Assembly: GCF_024809855.1 (NCBI RefSeq)
Contig: NZ_JANUEM010000019.1
Span: 1 to 64,000 of the forward strand
Direction of reading: 5' to 3'
Length of the DNA stretch: 64,000 nt
Origin: Rheinheimera pacifica
GTDB lineage: Bacteria > Pseudomonadota > Gammaproteobacteria > Enterobacterales > Alteromonadaceae
In this document: piece after piece, positions 34,146-42,904 of the stretch
Position numbering within the stretch: position 1 is the stretch's first letter
How the letters are laid out: every line of letters starts with the position of its first letter
The notes under the pieces: generated by a model
What the model saw: only the letters and a program-made list of their open reading frames with translations
Databases searched by the model: none
Told to the model about the DNA's origin: nothing
Translations under genes and position numbers: made by a program

Positions 34146-34862
34146 ATGCTGCTGCGATACTGCTGCCGTATACTGTTGTGCTATTGCGGATTGGTTCAAG
34201 CCAATGCCGGCTTTGACGTTTCTCCGATCCGTTTGCAGTTATCCTCTACAACGCCCAGCGCAGCTTTAACACTAACTAACCGCACAGTTAAGCCCAGATT
34301 AATTGAGGTTAGCACGGTGTTATGGCAAAGAGCAGAATATCAGGATAGTTACAGCCCCACCCGGGATATTCTTGCTAATCCGCCGGTATTTGAAGTTGCT
34401 CCTTACGCCTCACAAATTGTCAGGGTAGGCCTAAATACTGCCAGACCATCGGCTACTGAGAGCAGTTATCGAGTATTTTTAACCGAAGTAGCCACAGAGC
34501 AGCCACAGCAGCAACTCCAGGTGGTGTTATCTATCGGCATACCGGTTTTTATTTCACCGGCAGCGGGTGAGGTTTACCGGTTAGATTGGCAAGCCACAGC
34601 CATCAGCAGCGGCATGGTAGAGCTAACGGTACAAAATACCGGTAACAGCCATATTCAGCTGGAGCAGTTGCAGTTTTACTCTTCGCAAAGCGCAACTTAC
34701 CAAAGCGTCGACAGTATCGACTACCGTTCACACCAGCGTATTTTTCCGCAAGAGTCACAACGCTGGCATATCGCCTTAAACAGCGGGAATACAGAATTAA
34801 CCATTCGTTATAGCAGTGCCCAGTTAAATGGCGAACATACACTCCCTATACAAGGGCGTTGA
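34146..34862 (+). CDS. Periplasmic pilus chaperone (Csu/PapD family)
   Basis: A 238-residue periplasmic chaperone that folds pilin subunits by donor-strand complementation. Signal peptide to QANA; the mature part begins FDVSPIRLQLSS, followed by Arg and Lys residues of the subunit-binding cleft (TVKPRLIEVS) and FEVAPYASQIVRVGL. Two Ig-like domains fit the length. The start is the ATG at 34146; a TTG three codons earlier is possible. It begins 11 bases after the subunit gene and overlaps the usher start region. Confidence 0.88.
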   Translation: MLLRYCCRILLCYCGLVQANAGFDVSPIRLQLSSTTPSAALTLTNRTVKPRLIEVSTVLWQRAEYQDSYSPTRDILANPPVFEVAPYASQIVRVGLNTARPSATESSYRVFLTEVATEQPQQQLQVVLSIGIPVFISPAAGEVYRLDWQATAISSGMVELTVQNTGNSHIQLEQLQFYSSQSATYQSVDSIDYRSHQRIFPQESQRWHIALNSGNTELTIRYSSAQLNGEHTLPIQGR

Positions 34863-34864
34863 GC

Positions 34865-37147
34865 ATGCTTTTATGCCGGGCTCTTTTGCTCGCGGTATGG
34901 ATCGGTGCAGTGCAGGCGGATGAGTTGCCACCGTCAGCAGAATGGCGCTGGTTAACATTGTCGTTAAACGGTCAAACGCAAAATAACACTATGAAGCTTT
35001 TATACTATCAACAACACTTTTATATGCACGAAGCTGACTTGCAGCAATTACGGTTAAAGCCGAATCAATCTGAGGTGCTACGTTATGACCAACTAAACTA
35101 TTATCCGCTGACTAAAATGGATAATGTTACTGTTGAATTACACCCGCAAACGCAACATTTGCAACTAAATGCAGCCCCCGCAGCCTTTGAAGCGTATCAA
35201 AACAGATACCAACGCCAGCAGTTAACCACCGATAGCCTGATTGGCGCTTATATTAACTACGACGTACAAACACAATATACTGAAGGCAGACAAGAGCAGG
35301 CGGCTTTAATGCAGTTTACCGCTTTTTCCGGTACCAGTAATTTTACTAATACCGTTATTTATAACAGCAACAGCCCCACATCTTTAATGCGGCTGGACTC
35401 AACCCTTATTATTGATAACCCGACCAGGCGTAGCCGGCTTTATCTGGGCGACAGCTTTAACCAACCGGGGAGCTGGGGCCGCACAGCGCAGTTTAGCGGA
35501 ATACGCTACAGCAGCGATTTCAGTCTGGATCCCGGCTTTGTGGCTTATCCTTTACCGTCTATTTCGGGTGAAGCAGTATTACCCTCCTCAGTAGATATTT
35601 TGATTAACAATGTCAGACAACATCAACAAAGCGTGCCGCAAGGCCCATTTGAATTACAGCAGTTTCCCACCATTACAGGCAGTGGCCAGTTACAGTTACA
35701 AATTACTGACGTGATGGGCAGAACACAAACCTATAACCAGCCATTTTATATCGCCAGCCAGTTATTGGCTGAAGGTTTAAGTAGTTATTCGTATGAAGCG
35801 GGCTGGCTGCGGCAAAATTATGGTTTACGCAGCAACGATTATGGTCGCACGTTTGCGTCCGCAACGCATCGGTATGGTATCAGCAACAATGTTACTGCCG
35901 AACTACGGGCTGAGTTAAGCCATGATTATCAGGCCGCTGGAGCCGCAGTCAGCTACCTGCTGGCAAACTATGCTGTTGCCGATATCGCTGTTGCTGCCAG
36001 TAAAACCGGTGGTGTTTCGGGTACTTTATGGCGTAGTGGCATTAGCCGGCAAAGCCCGGATTTTAGCTTTGGTTTATATGCATCTTATGCCGAAAAATAT
36101 TTCAGTGCTTTAGGCCAGATGCCAGAAACACCACGCTTACGCAATGAATTAGGCCTAAACGTTGGCGCACCGTTATCTTCCGGCAGCAGTGTGGCTGCAG
36201 CACTTATTCGCCGAAAGCAATGGGATGGTGAGAATTTTAGTTTAATATCAGTAAATTATAATCAGCGAGTCACTGACAAATTGGTATTAAGTGTATCCGC
36301 CAGCAAGGCGATAGATAGCAGCAACGATTATATTGTGGGGCTGACATTATCACGCCACTTTAGTGGCCGCGACAGCGGTCAGGTAAGTTTGCGACATGAG
36401 CGAGGTGACAGCCGTAATCAGGCGCAATTGCAGCGTAACCTGACGATGGGTGACAGCTTTGGTTACCGGTTGGCTGCAGAGCAAGCCAGGCAAAACTGGT
36501 TTGATGGCGAATGGTTGCTGCAACGTAGTAAAGGTTTGTATCGCGCAAACATATCGGCTTTTGACGGCCACGTTGCTGGCCGCCTTACAGCTAGTGGCAG
36601 CGTTATTTTGCTGGACAATAACTTACATAGCGCCAGATGGATTACAAATAGTTTTGCCCTGGTAAATGTCGGTGACATTGAAGGTGTCAGTGTTATGCTG
36701 GAAAATCAGGTTGTTGCAAAAACAAACAGTAAAGGCAATGCATTGGTTAGTGGCCTGATGCCCTATGATAAAAATGAACTGTCGATCGAACACAGCCAGT
36801 TACCGATAAATACCTCAGTGCACTCACTGCAGCTTAATGTTACGCCAGCAATTAACGCCGGGGCAGTAGCCAACTTTTATCTGCAACAAGGCAATAATGC
36901 TGTCATTCAGCTACACCTGTCCGACGGCAGCACGGTGCCGGCTGGTGCCAAGGTTCGGATAAATCAGCAGCAACGCACTTTCCCCGTTGCCAGCAATGGC
37001 AGAACCTATCTGGAACAGTTACCATCTGAGGCAGTATTACAGGTGAGCTGGCAAGATAAACAATGTTACGCCATACTGGCTTTACCACAAGACACAGAGC
37101 AAATCCCCGATCTTGGCAGGGTATATTGTCAGGAAACTGCACCGTGA
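34865..37147 (+). CDS. Outer-membrane pilus usher (Csu/FimD family)
   Basis: A 760-residue outer-membrane pore that assembles and exports pilin subunits. After a signal peptide come an N-terminal domain, a 24-strand-type barrel region (alternating aromatic/Gly strands such as GDSFNQPGSWGR and VAYPLPSISGEAVLPSSVDILIN, shortened here to the key motifs), and C-terminal beta domains (VDIEG-like GDIEGVSVMLENQVVAKT). It ends in a GTGA overlap with the last pilin gene. The ATG at 34865 with AGGG eight bases before is preferred to a TTG at 34859. Confidence 0.9.
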   Translation: MLLCRALLLAVWIGAVQADELPPSAEWRWLTLSLNGQTQNNTMKLLYYQQHFYMHEADLQQLRLKPNQSEVLRYDQLNYYPLTKMDNVTVELHPQTQHLQLNAAPAAFEAYQNRYQRQQLTTDSLIGAYINYDVQTQYTEGRQEQAALMQFTAFSGTSNFTNTVIYNSNSPTSLMRLDSTLIIDNPTRRSRLYLGDSFNQPGSWGRTAQFSGIRYSSDFSLDPGFVAYPLPSISGEAVLPSSVDILINNVRQHQQSVPQGPFELQQFPTITGSGQLQLQITDVMGRTQTYNQPFYIASQLLAEGLSSYSYEAGWLRQNYGLRSNDYGRTFASATHRYGISNNVTAELRAELSHDYQAAGAAVSYLLANYAVADIAVAASKTGGVSGTLWRSGISRQSPDFSFGLYASYAEKYFSALGQMPETPRLRNELGLNVGAPLSSGSSVAAALIRRKQWDGENFSLISVNYNQRVTDKLVLSVSASKAIDSSNDYIVGLTLSRHFSGRDSGQVSLRHERGDSRNQAQLQRNLTMGDSFGYRLAAEQARQNWFDGEWLLQRSKGLYRANISAFDGHVAGRLTASGSVILLDNNLHSARWITNSFALVNVGDIEGVSVMLENQVVAKTNSKGNALVSGLMPYDKNELSIEHSQLPINTSVHSLQLNVTPAINAGAVANFYLQQGNNAVIQLHLSDGSTVPAGAKVRINQQQRTFPVASNGRTYLEQLPSEAVLQVSWQDKQCYAILALPQDTEQIPDLGRVYCQETAP

Positions 37148-37614
37148 AATGGCGATATACTCCTGCTGCAGCCGCGCTGCTCTTTAGCAGCCACGCTAAC
37201 GCTATATATTCTTGTAGTGTCAGTACTACTGGGCTTAACTTCGGCCAATACCGGCCATTTAGCCTGCTACCGCAAGATAATAATGGCAATATAGCCGTCT
37301 CATGCCAGTTATTGCAAATTATCGGCTTACTGGTAAGTTATGAAATACGTCTCTCTACCGGCCAGTCGGGTACCTATACTGCAAGGCAGTTACAATATGC
37401 AGGCAATAATTTAAACTATAACCTTTATCGTAATGCTGCCCGTACCAGTGTGCTTGGAAATGGCACCGCTGGCACTGTGTTTATTAGTGACGGATATTTA
37501 TTGAGCCTTGGCGTTCTCACGCGAAACTACGCTGTATATGGCCGGATTCCGGCCGGACAAAACGTTCGCGTGGGGAGTTATACTGATATCATTACTATTA
37601 CCGTGACTTATTAA
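37144..37614 (+). CDS. Second spore-coat-U pilin, possible tip subunit
   Basis: A 156-residue SCPU-domain protein starting at a GTG that overlaps the usher stop codon (GTGA). Signal peptide to SHANA; the mature start IYSCSVSTTGLNFGQYRPF has the SCPU beginning, with the paired Cys in AVSCQL, and the end has YGRIPAGQNVRVGSYTDIITITVTY. In Csu systems the last gene encodes a two-domain tip adhesin of about 330 residues; this one has a single domain, so the cluster is compact. It converges on tyrA with 19 bases between. Confidence 0.9.
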   Translation: MKWRYTPAAAALLFSSHANAIYSCSVSTTGLNFGQYRPFSLLPQDNNGNIAVSCQLLQIIGLLVSYEIRLSTGQSGTYTARQLQYAGNNLNYNLYRNAARTSVLGNGTAGTVFISDGYLLSLGVLTRNYAVYGRIPAGQNVRVGSYTDIITITVTY

Positions 37615-37633
37615 CCCAGCGCTAAATGACCGC

Positions 37634-38767
37634 TCAGCTGCGGCTATCAGCAGCTTTTTGCAGCAGCTGTTTGCTCTCTTGCAAAAACTGCCCGGCGAGG
37701 TCACCAAAAAACTGCTGGCCTTTACCAAACTGCGCCATTAAACCGGCTTTGTCTTTAGCTTTAAGTAGCTGCAGCAATGCAGTAAAGCGCTGCTGATAAC
37801 GCTCGAGCAAGGTGGTAACTTCACAGGATGACAACATAATATCGGCATACAGCTCGGCATTTTGCGCAAATAAGCGCCCTACCATCGCCAGCTCTAACCG
37901 GTAAATTGGCGAGCTTAGCTGCAATAGCTCATCCAGATCGGCATTCTCATCAGCCAAATGCACACCATACACCAGGGAAGAAAAGTGCCGCATTGCCTGA
38001 ATAAGCTGCATGGCGCTATCGTGCTCTGCCGCCTGCTTTACCGCCAACTCAGCGCCCCAAACATTCAGCTGTTTCAATAACCACTGGTAGCGGTTTTCGT
38101 CCCGGCCATGGCATACCACTACCACCTGTTTTACCAGATTAGTAATGTCAGGGCCAAACATCGGGTGTAGCCCTACCACAGGGCCGCTATGTTTTGCCAG
38201 CATGGCTGATATTGGCAGCTGCTTAATACTGGTGATATCAGCCAGTACGCAGCCAGCCGGTAAAACTGGTAATTGATTGATTAGCCGCTCAGTTAACGTA
38301 ATAGGCACTGCCATTAACACCAGGGCGGCATTGGCACATAGAGCCTCCGCCTGCGGCCAGTCTTGCGGCTCCAGCACTGCAACCTCGTAGCCAGAGCGCT
38401 GAAAAAGACTAACAAAACGGGCACCCAGCGCACCGGCGCCGCCAACTACAACCACCTTACCACCACCTTCGCGGCAACACACAAAGCCGCTTTCCTGAGT
38501 TTGGTATGACTCGCGCATAATACGCCGCAGCACATCTTCAGTTAAGTCTGCCGATACACCCAGCACTTGTGCCTGTTCGCGCCTTGCGCTTAACAGTGCC
38601 TGCTCACGTTCAGGCACATATACCGGCAAGGCAAACTGTTGCTTAATTTTGCCTACCTGCGCGGTTACTTTAGCGCGCTCGGCAAGCAGCGCCACTAACT
38701 GGCTGTCAATGTTGTCTATTTGCTGACGCAGTGGCGCAAGAGCCTGCTGTGCTGTCAAATTTGTCAT
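37634..38767 (-). CDS. tyrA: Bifunctional chorismate mutase/prephenate dehydrogenase (T-protein)
   Basis: Cytoplasmic enzyme making 4-hydroxyphenylpyruvate for tyrosine. At 377 residues it matches E. coli TyrA (373). Residues 1-90 form the chorismate mutase (LRQQIDNIDSQLVALLAERA). The dehydrogenase begins with the NAD-binding GGAGALGARF and includes HPMFGPD with the catalytic His. It starts one base after aroF ends. Its last 114 bases are the right-hand copy of the direct repeat that brackets the pilus cluster. Confidence 0.97.
   Translation of the reverse strand: MTNLTAQQALAPLRQQIDNIDSQLVALLAERAKVTAQVGKIKQQFALPVYVPEREQALLSARREQAQVLGVSADLTEDVLRRIMRESYQTQESGFVCCREGGGKVVVVGGAGALGARFVSLFQRSGYEVAVLEPQDWPQAEALCANAALVLMAVPITLTERLINQLPVLPAGCVLADITSIKQLPISAMLAKHSGPVVGLHPMFGPDITNLVKQVVVVCHGRDENRYQWLLKQLNVWGAELAVKQAAEHDSAMQLIQAMRHFSSLVYGVHLADENADLDELLQLSSPIYRLELAMVGRLFAQNAELYADIMLSSCEVTTLLERYQQRFTALLQLLKAKDKAGLMAQFGKGQQFFGDLAGQFLQESKQLLQKAADSRS
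37638..37751. repeat. Right copy of the tyrA 3'-end direct repeat
   Basis: This segment is inside intact tyrA. It pairs with 33399-33499 in the same orientation; the two copies bracket the four-gene pilus cluster. See the pseudogene entry for the differences. Confidence 0.9.
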
Positions 38768-38768
38768 C

Positions 38769-39827
38769 TCAGGCAGCCACCACTGCCGGCTGCATTTGTT
38801 GGTGTAGTGCTGCTAATAGCTGAGCGGTAGTATCCCAATCAATGCAGGCATCCGTTACCGATACACCATACTTTTCGGCTTTACCATCAATTAAATCCTG
38901 GCGCCCGGCAAACAGATGGCTCTCCAGCATAATACCGATAATAGCGTCGTTACCGGCCAGTCGCTGGGCCAGCACATTGTGTGCTACTTCGCCCTGACGG
39001 TTATGATCTTTATTAGAGTTACCGTGGCTGCAATCAACCACTATGCCGCGCGGCAGTTTCAGTTTATCCAGCTTAGCCAACGCCTCGCCAATGCTTTGCT
39101 CGTCATAGTTAGGTTTGGCACCGCCACGCAAAATAATATGGCCATCCGGATTACCGGCAGTTTGCACCAGGCTTACTTCGCCGCGCTGATTAATACCAAT
39201 AAAGCTGTGGCCGCTGGCTGCCGATTGCAGCGCATTAAGCGCGATATTTAAATTGCCGTCGGTGCCGTTTTTAAAGCCTACCGGCATCGACAGGCCACTG
39301 GCCATTTCACGATGGGTTTGCGATTCTACCGTACGGGCACCAATGGCAGACCAGCTGATTAAATCCGACATATATTGCGGGCTGATCGGATCAAGCGCTT
39401 CCGTTGCTGTAGGTAACTCCATCTCAACCATCTTTAGCAGTAATTCACGTCCCCAGGTTAAGCCGGTTTCCAGATCGAATGAATCATCTAAATGCGGGTC
39501 GTTAATAAAGCCTTTCCAGCCCACTGTCGTGCGCGGCTTTTCAAAATAAACCCGCATCACAATGTACAGGCTGTCAGCATATTGCTGCTGCAGTTGTTTT
39601 AACTTTTGCGCATATTCAATTGCGGCCACAGGGTCGTGGATGGAACAAGGGCCTGTTACCACTAAGAGGCGTTTATCGCGGCCATGCACAATGTCGGCAA
39701 TGGTATTACGCGCCTGTTGTACAAACTGCGCGCCCTGCTCTGACAATGGCAGCACTTTTTTTAATACTGCCGGGGGGCTTAATGGCTTTTCTGCCACTAT
39801 GCGCAGGTCGTCTACTATTTTACTCAT
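38769..39827 (-). CDS. aroF: 3-deoxy-7-phosphoheptulonate synthase (class I DAHP synthase)
   Basis: First enzyme of the shikimate pathway, joining erythrose-4-phosphate and phosphoenolpyruvate. The product is 352 residues, as in E. coli AroF/G/H. Motifs: GPCSIHDP, RVYFEKPRTTVGWKG, GARTVESQTHREMASG, GFKNGTDG, HIILRGG and DCSHGNSNKDH, including the metal-ligand Cys and His. The start at 39827 follows CGGAG. Being the promoter-proximal partner of tyrA points to the tyrosine-sensitive AroF type, as in E. coli, though feedback specificity cannot be read from motifs. Confidence 0.95.
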   Translation of the reverse strand: MSKIVDDLRIVAEKPLSPPAVLKKVLPLSEQGAQFVQQARNTIADIVHGRDKRLLVVTGPCSIHDPVAAIEYAQKLKQLQQQYADSLYIVMRVYFEKPRTTVGWKGFINDPHLDDSFDLETGLTWGRELLLKMVEMELPTATEALDPISPQYMSDLISWSAIGARTVESQTHREMASGLSMPVGFKNGTDGNLNIALNALQSAASGHSFIGINQRGEVSLVQTAGNPDGHIILRGGAKPNYDEQSIGEALAKLDKLKLPRGIVVDCSHGNSNKDHNRQGEVAHNVLAQRLAGNDAIIGIMLESHLFAGRQDLIDGKAEKYGVSVTDACIDWDTTAQLLAALHQQMQPAVVAA

Positions 39828-40034
39828 GCTAAAACTCCGGTGTGCGGTGTTGCAGGCATTAAGCATAGGTAAAAACGCTAAATTTGCTAAGCCGCGCCCT
39901 TACGTAAACTTTACTATACAACACGTAATCATTTAAATACGATTTGCGAATAATAAAGATCATAAAGCAGCGCGTCAACCCACCACAGGCCAATAAAATC
40001 AACATAGCAGCAAATAATTGCACCATCTAAAATA

Positions 40035-40052
40035 CGTACATTTAAGTGTACA
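40035..40052. promoter_or_regulatory. Weak TyrR-box-like palindrome upstream of aroF
   Basis: CGTACATTTAAGTGTACA matches 9 of 12 fixed positions of the TyrR box TGTAAA-N6-TTTACA on the minus strand and keeps the outer G and C contacts. It lies about 210 bases before aroF, farther than usual. Position and pathway fit; strength is poor. Confidence 0.25.
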
Positions 40053-40060
40053 GAAAGCTA

Positions 40061-40675
40061 TCAGCCGGGTAACTGTAATTGCTGATAAGCCTGTTGCAGT
40101 AAAATAAATTGCTGTTGCTCGCCACCACGATCCGGGTGTAGTTGTAACGCCTTGCTACGATAGGCCTTTTTTAGTTGTTGCGGCGTAAATGCAGCTGGCA
40201 GGCCGAGCAAAGCCAATGCTTCGGTGTGTGCCATAATTTTTTGCGGCGCTACCGGCCGCTGCAATTGTTGCCAGAAAGCATCCAGATGCTGGTCAAGTAA
40301 TTGCTCTGTCATGGCATAAAAATTCTGCCAGTTAAGATAATATCCTTGCCGGCCGGAGTCTGACTCTGGTGGCAAGGCTTCATTTAGCGGCAGTAACTGT
40401 AGTTTGGCCAGGCCAATGGCTAAATAGCCGTGATGCTGCGCCAGCCAGTGTTGTTGAATACGGTATAACAGGTGGTACAGTACAAAATGTTGCTGAAAGC
40501 GGGCAAGATCAGCGCTTTGCTGCACGTCGCTGTGTAGTTTTAACCCTAACCGTGATAATAAATACTGTTCTTCTATCAGGCTGTTAGCTGGCGTATATGA
40601 CAGGATCAGGCTTTCTAACTGGCCTTGCAACAAGTTAAGAATAGCGATGGTAAGCGGGGCTTGAATATCGGTCAT
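40061..40675 (-). CDS. DnaJ-related protein with a C-terminal J domain
   Basis: A 204-residue cytoplasmic protein. The last 55 residues are a J domain (LGLPAAFTPQQLKKAYRSKA then LHPDRGG), with the HPD tripeptide that stimulates Hsp70 ATPase. The N-terminal 140 residues (starting MTDIQAPLTIAILNLLQ) resemble the domain found only in gammaproteobacterial DnaJ-related proteins; its client is unknown. The ATG at 40675 is used because the open frame upstream runs back across the rplS terminator and gene end. Confidence 0.88.
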   Translation of the reverse strand: MTDIQAPLTIAILNLLQGQLESLILSYTPANSLIEEQYLLSRLGLKLHSDVQQSADLARFQQHFVLYHLLYRIQQHWLAQHHGYLAIGLAKLQLLPLNEALPPESDSGRQGYYLNWQNFYAMTEQLLDQHLDAFWQQLQRPVAPQKIMAHTEALALLGLPAAFTPQQLKKAYRSKALQLHPDRGGEQQQFILLQQAYQQLQLPG

Positions 40676-40695
40676 AGTGAGCACTATGCCAAAAA

Positions 40696-40724
40696 GAAAA
40701 AAGGCCGACAAGTGCCGGCCTTTT
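40696..40724 (-). terminator. Intrinsic terminator of the rpsP-rplS operon
   Basis: A stem of AAAGGCCG and CGGCCTTT around a short loop; on the minus strand it ends in six T. It lies about 10 bases past rplS. Confidence 0.88.
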
Positions 40725-40733
40725 AAGGGGTGC

Positions 40734-41093
40734 TTAGTTAAGCTTTTCGCGGATACGCGCTGATTTACCTGAACGATCGCGTAAGTAGTAAAGCTTAGCA
40801 CGGCGTACAGCACCACGACGTTTAACAGTGATGCTGTCTACCAATGGGCTGTGCGTCTGGAATACACGCTCAACACCTTCGCCATTAGAGATTTTACGTA
40901 CAGTGAATGCAGAGTGCAGACCACGGTTACGTTTTGCGATAACTACGCCTTCAAAAGCCTGCAGACGGGTTTTATCACCTTCAGTTACTTTTACCTGAAC
41001 TACGACAGTGTCGCCCGGCGCGAACGCTGGAACGTCTTTCTTTAACTGCTCGTCTTCAAGCATTTTGATAATGTTTTGGCTAACTTTGCTCAT
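40734..41093 (-). CDS. rplS: 50S ribosomal protein L19
   Basis: A 119-residue ribosomal protein at the 30S-50S interface. The family sequence is plain: [48 protein letters not shown] and [15 protein letters not shown]. Last gene of the conserved rpsP-rimM-trmD-rplS operon, 22 bases after trmD. Confidence 0.99.
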   Translation of the reverse strand: MSKVSQNIIKMLEDEQLKKDVPAFAPGDTVVVQVKVTEGDKTRLQAFEGVVIAKRNRGLHSAFTVRKISNGEGVERVFQTHSPLVDSITVKRRGAVRRAKLYYLRDRSGKSARIREKLN

Positions 41094-41115
41094 AACAATC
41101 TCACTTTACCTGGAA

Positions 41116-41904
41116 TTAACTGTCTTCTTGCTGCCCCGTCCGGCACTCTTGCTGATGTTCACGTTGGAACTCAGCCAGTAACCGTCGTTGCTCCTCAGTC
41201 AGAGCCAGGAGATTTAACATATCCGGTCGTCTAAGCCAGGTTCTCCCAAGAGACTGCTTTAAACGCCAGCGTCGTATATTTTCATGGTTACCACTCAGTA
41301 ATACTGCTGGTACCTGTTTGTCTGATAACACTTCCGGCCTTGTGTAGTGTGGACAATCCAGCAAACCGGATGCAAAAGAATCCTGCTCTGCTGACTGCTC
41401 ATGCCCAAGTACACCAGGTACTAAACGCGCCACTGCATCTATCAGTGTCATCGCCGGCAATTCACCGCCACTTAACACGTAATCACCAATTGACCATTCT
41501 GAATCAATCTCGCTTTCTATTACGCGCTCATCAATGCCTTCATACCGGCCAGCTACTAACAGCAGCTTAGAATACGTCGCCAGTTCAGTGACACCTTGTT
41601 GGTCTAACTTGCGGCCTTGCGGCGACAAATACACCGTGTGTACACCTTCACCTGCAGCTTGCTTGGCAGCGCGTATAGCGTCACGCAGCGGCTGCACCAT
41701 CATCAGCATACCGGGGCCACCACCATAAGGCCGGTCATCTACAGTGCGATGTTTGTCCGTTGTGAAATCACGCGGGTTCCAACATTGCAGCTGCATAATA
41801 CCTTGCTTTACAGCACGGCCGGTTACCCCATACTGCGTTATTGCCTGAAACATTTCCGGGAATAAGGATATAACCCCTAGCCACAGCTTAGTGTCATCCG
41901 GCAT
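41116..41904 (-). CDS. trmD: tRNA (guanine-37-N1)-methyltransferase TrmD
   Basis: SPOUT-class enzyme that uses SAM to methylate G37 next to the anticodon, preventing +1 frameshifts. 262 residues (E. coli 255). Motifs of the trefoil-knot SAM site: [24 protein letters not shown] and [17 protein letters not shown]-terminal RRPDML and EEQRRLL region follows. Its start overlaps the rimM stop by one base (TAATG). Confidence 0.98.
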   Translation of the reverse strand: MPDDTKLWLGVISLFPEMFQAITQYGVTGRAVKQGIMQLQCWNPRDFTTDKHRTVDDRPYGGGPGMLMMVQPLRDAIRAAKQAAGEGVHTVYLSPQGRKLDQQGVTELATYSKLLLVAGRYEGIDERVIESEIDSEWSIGDYVLSGGELPAMTLIDAVARLVPGVLGHEQSAEQDSFASGLLDCPHYTRPEVLSDKQVPAVLLSGNHENIRRWRLKQSLGRTWLRRPDMLNLLALTEEQRRLLAEFQREHQQECRTGQQEDS

Positions 41905-42431
41905 TAAAACGCGGGATCCCAGTCTACGATAATGCGACGCTCGGTTAAATCGACGCTTTTAATCACGGTATCGGTTAAAAACGGCAACAACCTTTCTTTC
42001 TGACCAAATGCATCGGTACGGTTGGCTTTAACAACTAATACGTCGTTAGAACCGGTTTCCATCATGTCGGTTACTTCACCTAAGTGGTAGCCCGCCTCGT
42101 TTATTACTGCTAAACCCATCAGGTCTTTCCAGTAATATTCACCGTCTTCCAAAGAAGGCAGTGCCTGGCTTGCTACGGCAATTTCAGCATTAACATACTG
42201 TTGTGCCAGATCCCGGTCATTGACGCCGTCCAGTTTCGCTATCAGGCCATTACTATGGCGCTTCCAGCTGGAAACCTGCACTGGTTGCCAGTTACCCTGA
42301 AATTTTATTTGCCAGGGTGTGTAATCAAAAATCCCTTCCGGGAAGTCGGTGTAAGCGTTAACTTTCAGCCAGCCATTGATGCCGTAAACTGCACCAAATT
42401 TGCCAAGAACGACTAAATCTTTCTCACTCAA
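41904..42431 (-). CDS. rimM: Ribosome maturation factor RimM
   Basis: A 175-residue factor that binds S19 and helps the 30S head mature. Two beta-barrel domains: N-terminal ([20 protein letters not shown]) and PRC-barrel ([33 protein letters not shown]). Second gene of the rpsP operon. Confidence 0.98.
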   Translation of the reverse strand: MSEKDLVVLGKFGAVYGINGWLKVNAYTDFPEGIFDYTPWQIKFQGNWQPVQVSSWKRHSNGLIAKLDGVNDRDLAQQYVNAEIAVASQALPSLEDGEYYWKDLMGLAVINEAGYHLGEVTDMMETGSNDVLVVKANRTDAFGQKERLLPFLTDTVIKSVDLTERRIIVDWDPAF

Positions 42432-42461
42432 GCTGACTACTCCACACGACCTTTAAGCTAA

Positions 42462-42713
42462 TTAAGCAGCTGCTTTCTTAGCGTTTTTTACCAAAGTTGC
42501 CACGCGATCACTCAGTGAAGCACCTTGTGCTACCCAGTGGTTAACGCGGTCCAGGTCCAGACGCAGTTTCTCTTCAGTACCGCCAGCGATTGGGTTAAAG
42601 AAACCCACGCGCTCAATAAAACGGCCATCACGAGCAAAACGGCTGTCCGCTACCACAACTTGGTAAAATGGACGCTTTTTCGCGCCACCACGTTGTAAAC
42701 GAATAGTTACCAT
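42462..42713 (-). CDS. rpsP: 30S ribosomal protein S16
   Basis: An 83-residue ribosomal protein (E. coli 82). [20 protein letters not shown] and the following [19 protein letters not shown] are diagnostic. First gene of the operon; the gap upstream holds the ffh terminator and a second, weaker hairpin near 42757-42781. Confidence 0.99.
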   Translation of the reverse strand: MVTIRLQRGGAKKRPFYQVVVADSRFARDGRFIERVGFFNPIAGGTEEKLRLDLDRVNHWVAQGASLSDRVATLVKNAKKAAA

Positions 42714-42856
42714 AAGGCCCTCTAATTTTATCGTTCAGGTTTTATCAAAAATAACAAAGCCCCCAGTCAGACCGAAGGGCTGCAGCATTTTACTGATTTG
42801 AGGCTCAATTGCAAGGTATTTCGCGGCTTAGCTGCTATTACAGCGTTATTGTGCAG

Positions 42857-42886
42857 ATAAATAAAACCCCGCATCAAAACGGGGTT
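42857..42886 (-). terminator. Intrinsic terminator of ffh
   Basis: A 7 bp stem (AACCCCG / CGGGGTT) with a T-rich 3' side on the minus strand, about 20 bases past the ffh stop. Confidence 0.85.
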
Positions 42887-42904
42887 ACGTAAGCTGTTTG
42901 CTGC

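Noticed and set aside
42757-42781. Second hairpin between rpsP and the ffh terminator
   Set aside because: Only 5 bp of stem with an irregular loop; could be leader structure of rpsP, but too weak to list.
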